Positions 4,121 through 6,551 of a DNA stretch of 6,551 nucleotides are shown here, piece after piece (positions within the stretch are counted from its first letter, which is position 1; each line of letters opens with the position of its first letter). Source of the DNA: Sporomusaceae bacterium UBA1887 (GTDB lineage Bacteria > Bacillota > Negativicutes > Sporomusales > DSM-15969). A program made the position numbers and the translations under genes. The stretch covers positions 4,661 through 11,211 of the forward strand of contig DDHB01000071.1 of the NCBI GenBank assembly GCA_002337925.1, written 5' to 3'. The notes below the pieces were generated by a model. That model searched no databases and was not told the DNA's origin. It saw nothing but the letters and a program-made list of their open reading frames with translations.

Positions 4121-6551
4121 CAATACTCCCCTAAAATAGTGACCTCTGGTTATATCGCTATTATCGGGTTTTTCCGAACTGTATTGAGTAAATAAATGGT
4201 GATTTTCTCCCAACGTCAACAAATCTCGATATAACTTTGTTACTTCTCCCACCTTTTGAGCAGAGCCCTGCTTTGCCTCAATCCGAATACGCTTAATACC
4301 CATCCGGGAAAAGCGGGGAACATGAATAGCCATATTTAATTCCTTTGCATTTAATACATGCATACGGCAGTATTGATCAGTTACAACAGGAAATATTTCG
4401 TCCAAACGGTCTTTTAACCAAAATCGTCCCTGTAAACAAGCCTGATTGCATTTTCCGGTATGCAATTGCCCCAAATAGCTGCCAACAGTACAATATTCAG
4501 AAATCATCATCGTCAGATGACCGTGAACAAGGCACTCCAGTGTCGTATTAGTACGGGCTGCCAGATTCTCAATTTGCGTAAAATTCAATTCCGGCGAAAG
4601 GGTCAGACTTTGTACTCCATGATTAGCAAAGAATTCAATGGCAATGCTATTGTAAATATTGAGTGAGAAATCACCATGAACCGGGACCGTGCTGTCTAAC
4701 TGCTGCAGCATATGCAATGTACCTAAATTTGATATTCCGATTGCATCCGGACGCAGTTCGATAAATAGCTGCAAGTTCCGCTTAATTTCGGCAACTTGCC
4801 ACTCTTTAATCAGTCTTGGCGTATTTAAAATAATTTTGACATGTTTATCACGGCAGAGCCTTACAGCCTGTGTATAATCATTTGCAGTAAAGGGTAAGTG
4901 ATGGAAGCTTTCACCGCCGAATAAAATCCAGTCAGCGCCATTATCAACAGCAGCTTTAACTTTATCAAGAGTATCAACGTTCACTGTCAATTGCGTTTGA
5001 GCTGCTTGAACAGCCTTATACGTCGGCATAATAACAGCCTTCGGCATCGTAAGCCGCGTGCGGGCAAACCGTACCAGCCGCGCTTCCTCCAAAGCTTCTA
5101 CCGCATTTCGCCTTGCTTCGTTGATTTCACTTACGGGTACCATAAGCTGCCCGTCAATGCGGCATTCCAGTGACCGCAGCTCAAAAACTGTAGTTCCTAA
5201 ACGGTCAACTTGCTTTGCTATTGTTTCTTCAGTCAAGGGTCTTTTAAGAGCGGGTTCTGCAATGAATGCGGTTTTCGCTTCACCTGTATATCCGTCAGCA
5301 TCGAGCATTTTGATCACTAATGGGCTGCCAAGTACTGCCTCAACCTGAATATCAACAGGAATACGCCGAACCGCTGCCGGGGCATTAAAAAATGATCTGG
5401 CCTGTTCCATGAGTCTGGCATCAAAAGTTTTGAATACCCTGTCACTTACCCGGATACCTGGTCCATGAACAGGTATCGTTACTTCTATGCCTGCTTCTGC
5501 TTGTGTTACCGGTTTTCCTTGCACCGTAATTGAGGTAACACTTGTATTAACACGACCGCCAACTTTGACCCAAAATTCAACCATATCTCCAATCGCAAGA
5601 GCCTCATCCAGTTTAATGACAGCTGTCTTATCGGCACTGTCATAGGCAATAACACGGCCAATGCGTACGCCCCGGTTATTAGGCCGGCGGTCACTCATCA
5701 TCTGGCGCCCTTCTTTACGCTGCAAATAGGCCGTTGTAAAGTCACGGTTAAAAATTTGTGCTAAATTCTTTTGCGTTTGATCCGTTACCTGATACGTTTC
5801 TTGATTAAGTAAATACGAGTCAATTGCACGGCGATACGTATCCACTACGACTGCCACATACTCTGGCCGTTTCATACGGCCTTCTATTTTGAAAGAGACG
5901 ATGCCTCCCTCTATCAGCTCAGGAATAAGTTCAATTGTATTTAAATCTTTCGGGCTAAGCAAATACTCACCATTATCACAGTTCTCCAATACATCCTGCC
6001 CGTCCTGATTTACTAGCGTATAAGGCAGCCGACAGGGTTGTGCACACCGTCCGCGATTGCCGCTGCGTCCACCAATCAAACTGCTCATCAGGCATTGTCC
6101 GGAATAAGAAATGCATAATGCTCCATGAATAAATGTCTCAATTTCAATAGGCGAGTGCTTGCAGATGTACCGGATATCCTCTAATGATACCTCCCGGGCC
6201 AGCACAACACGTGTAAAGCCTTGCTGGGCAAGAAAAACTACTCCATCCAAATTATGCACAGTCATTTGCGTACTGGCATGGAGAGCCAATTTCGGCACAA
6301 CCCTCTTAGCAATAGAGGCAACCCCTATATCCTGCACAATAATTGCATCAACACCGATATTATATAAGCTGACAAGATATTCTTCCAGCATCCTGATTTC
6401 GCTGTCATCGACTAATGTGTTAACGGTTACATAAACGAATACACCACGCAGATGAGCAAAACGAACAGCCTCAGCTAACTCTTCATCAGTAAAGTTAGGC
6501 GCATAGTGACGAGCCCCAAACGCTTTCCCCCCCAGGTAAACCGCATCAGCT
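4118..6551 (-). CDS. U32 family peptidase-like RNA hydroxylation protein with DUF3656, tandem U32 barrels (5' partial)
   Basis: The frame is open to the window edge, so the gene starts outside; 810 residues are visible and only about 20-25 seem missing (visible start ADAVYLGGKAFGARHY). The ATG at 6391 is internal: the residues before it are conserved family sequence and it has no ribosome binding site. Numbering from the first visible residue, the first U32 barrel (1-245) has IHGALC..SGQC..GRC..QPC (Cys 146, 153, 169, 173) and KIEGRMKRPEYVA. A beta-barrel-like segment follows (about 293-374), then DUF3656 (about 383-503), then a second U32-like barrel (about 520-780) with EYC, GKC, QAC and FPVVTDQYC (Cys 687, 701, 705, 728). 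The end is TRGHYFRGVL. Called peptidases historically, characterised relatives are RNA hydroxylation factors: RlhA (23S rRNA C2501, also with DUF3656) and TrhP (tRNA U34), both needing an Fe-S cluster held by cysteines. An RlhA-like role is the best inference; target unproven. First gene of the operon with mutS2. Confidence 0.93.
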   Translation of the reverse strand, partial: ADAVYLGGKAFGARHYAPNFTDEELAEAVRFAHLRGVFVYVTVNTLVDDSEIRMLEEYLVSLYNIGVDAIIVQDIGVASIAKRVVPKLALHASTQMTVHNLDGVVFLAQQGFTRVVLAREVSLEDIRYICKHSPIEIETFIHGALCISYSGQCLMSSLIGGRSGNRGRCAQPCRLPYTLVNQDGQDVLENCDNGEYLLSPKDLNTIELIPELIEGGIVSFKIEGRMKRPEYVAVVVDTYRRAIDSYLLNQETYQVTDQTQKNLAQIFNRDFTTAYLQRKEGRQMMSDRRPNNRGVRIGRVIAYDSADKTAVIKLDEALAIGDMVEFWVKVGGRVNTSVTSITVQGKPVTQAEAGIEVTIPVHGPGIRVSDRVFKTFDARLMEQARSFFNAPAAVRRIPVDIQVEAVLGSPLVIKMLDADGYTGEAKTAFIAEPALKRPLTEETIAKQVDRLGTTVFELRSLECRIDGQLMVPVSEINEARRNAVEALEEARLVRFARTRLTMPKAVIMPTYKAVQAAQTQLTVNVDTLDKVKAAVDNGADWILFGGESFHHLPFTANDYTQAVRLCRDKHVKIILNTPRLIKEWQVAEIKRNLQLFIELRPDAIGISNLGTLHMLQQLDSTVPVHGDFSLNIYNSIAIEFFANHGVQSLTLSPELNFTQIENLAARTNTTLECLVHGHLTMMISEYCTVGSYLGQLHTGKCNQACLQGRFWLKDRLDEIFPVVTDQYCRMHVLNAKELNMAIHVPRFSRMGIKRIRIEAKQGSAQKVGEVTKLYRDLLTLGENHHLFTQYSSEKPDNSDITRGHYFRGVL

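Overview
The window looks like the chromosome of an endospore-forming Firmicute of moderate to low GC. The best guess is a spore-forming member of the Negativicutes (Sporomusa/Pelosinus type). The reasons are strong AGGAGG-type ribosome binding sites on every gene whose start is visible, a MutS2 plus U32-peptidase pair typical of Firmicutes, a tiny glycine-rich single-span peptide of the kind abundant in spore formers, and two promoter-like sites resembling those read by the late mother-cell sigma factor. The phylum call is firm; the class call is an inference from overall feel and cannot be proved without a search.

Left part (1-742): two small leftward genes, a 38-aa Gly-rich membrane peptide (29-145) and a 120-aa very basic, helical protein of unknown function (281-643). 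Each has upstream the same arrangement, AC, then 17 nt, then CATATATT followed by a nearly identical AGTAG-containing tail. This suggests they are co-regulated, probably in sporulation. The leader of the 38-aa gene holds a long-armed stem-loop that would sit almost at the 5' end of its mRNA.

Middle (743-1734): a rightward two-gene operon diverging from the 120-aa gene. It encodes a YbaB/EbfC-family nucleoid-associated protein that is not in the usual dnaX-ybaB-recR setting visible here, and a 203-aa single-pass membrane protein with low-complexity linkers. It ends in a near-perfect 35-nt palindrome that can act as a terminator for both converging operons.

Right part (1745-6551): a leftward operon of a long U32-peptidase/DUF3656 protein (RlhA-like RNA hydroxylation family, 5' end cut by the window edge) followed by mutS2. 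The stop codon of the first lies inside the Shine-Dalgarno of the second, so the two are probably translationally coupled. Both families have ribosome-linked functions (rRNA/tRNA hydroxylation; rescue of collided ribosomes), besides the older recombination role of MutS2. The U32 protein contains two recognisable copies of the U32 barrel, each with its own cysteine set.

No tRNA, rRNA, CRISPR array, insertion sequence or phage gene was seen. No gene-free stretch exceeds 300 bases; the longest, 146-280, holds the leader hairpin and a promoter candidate.
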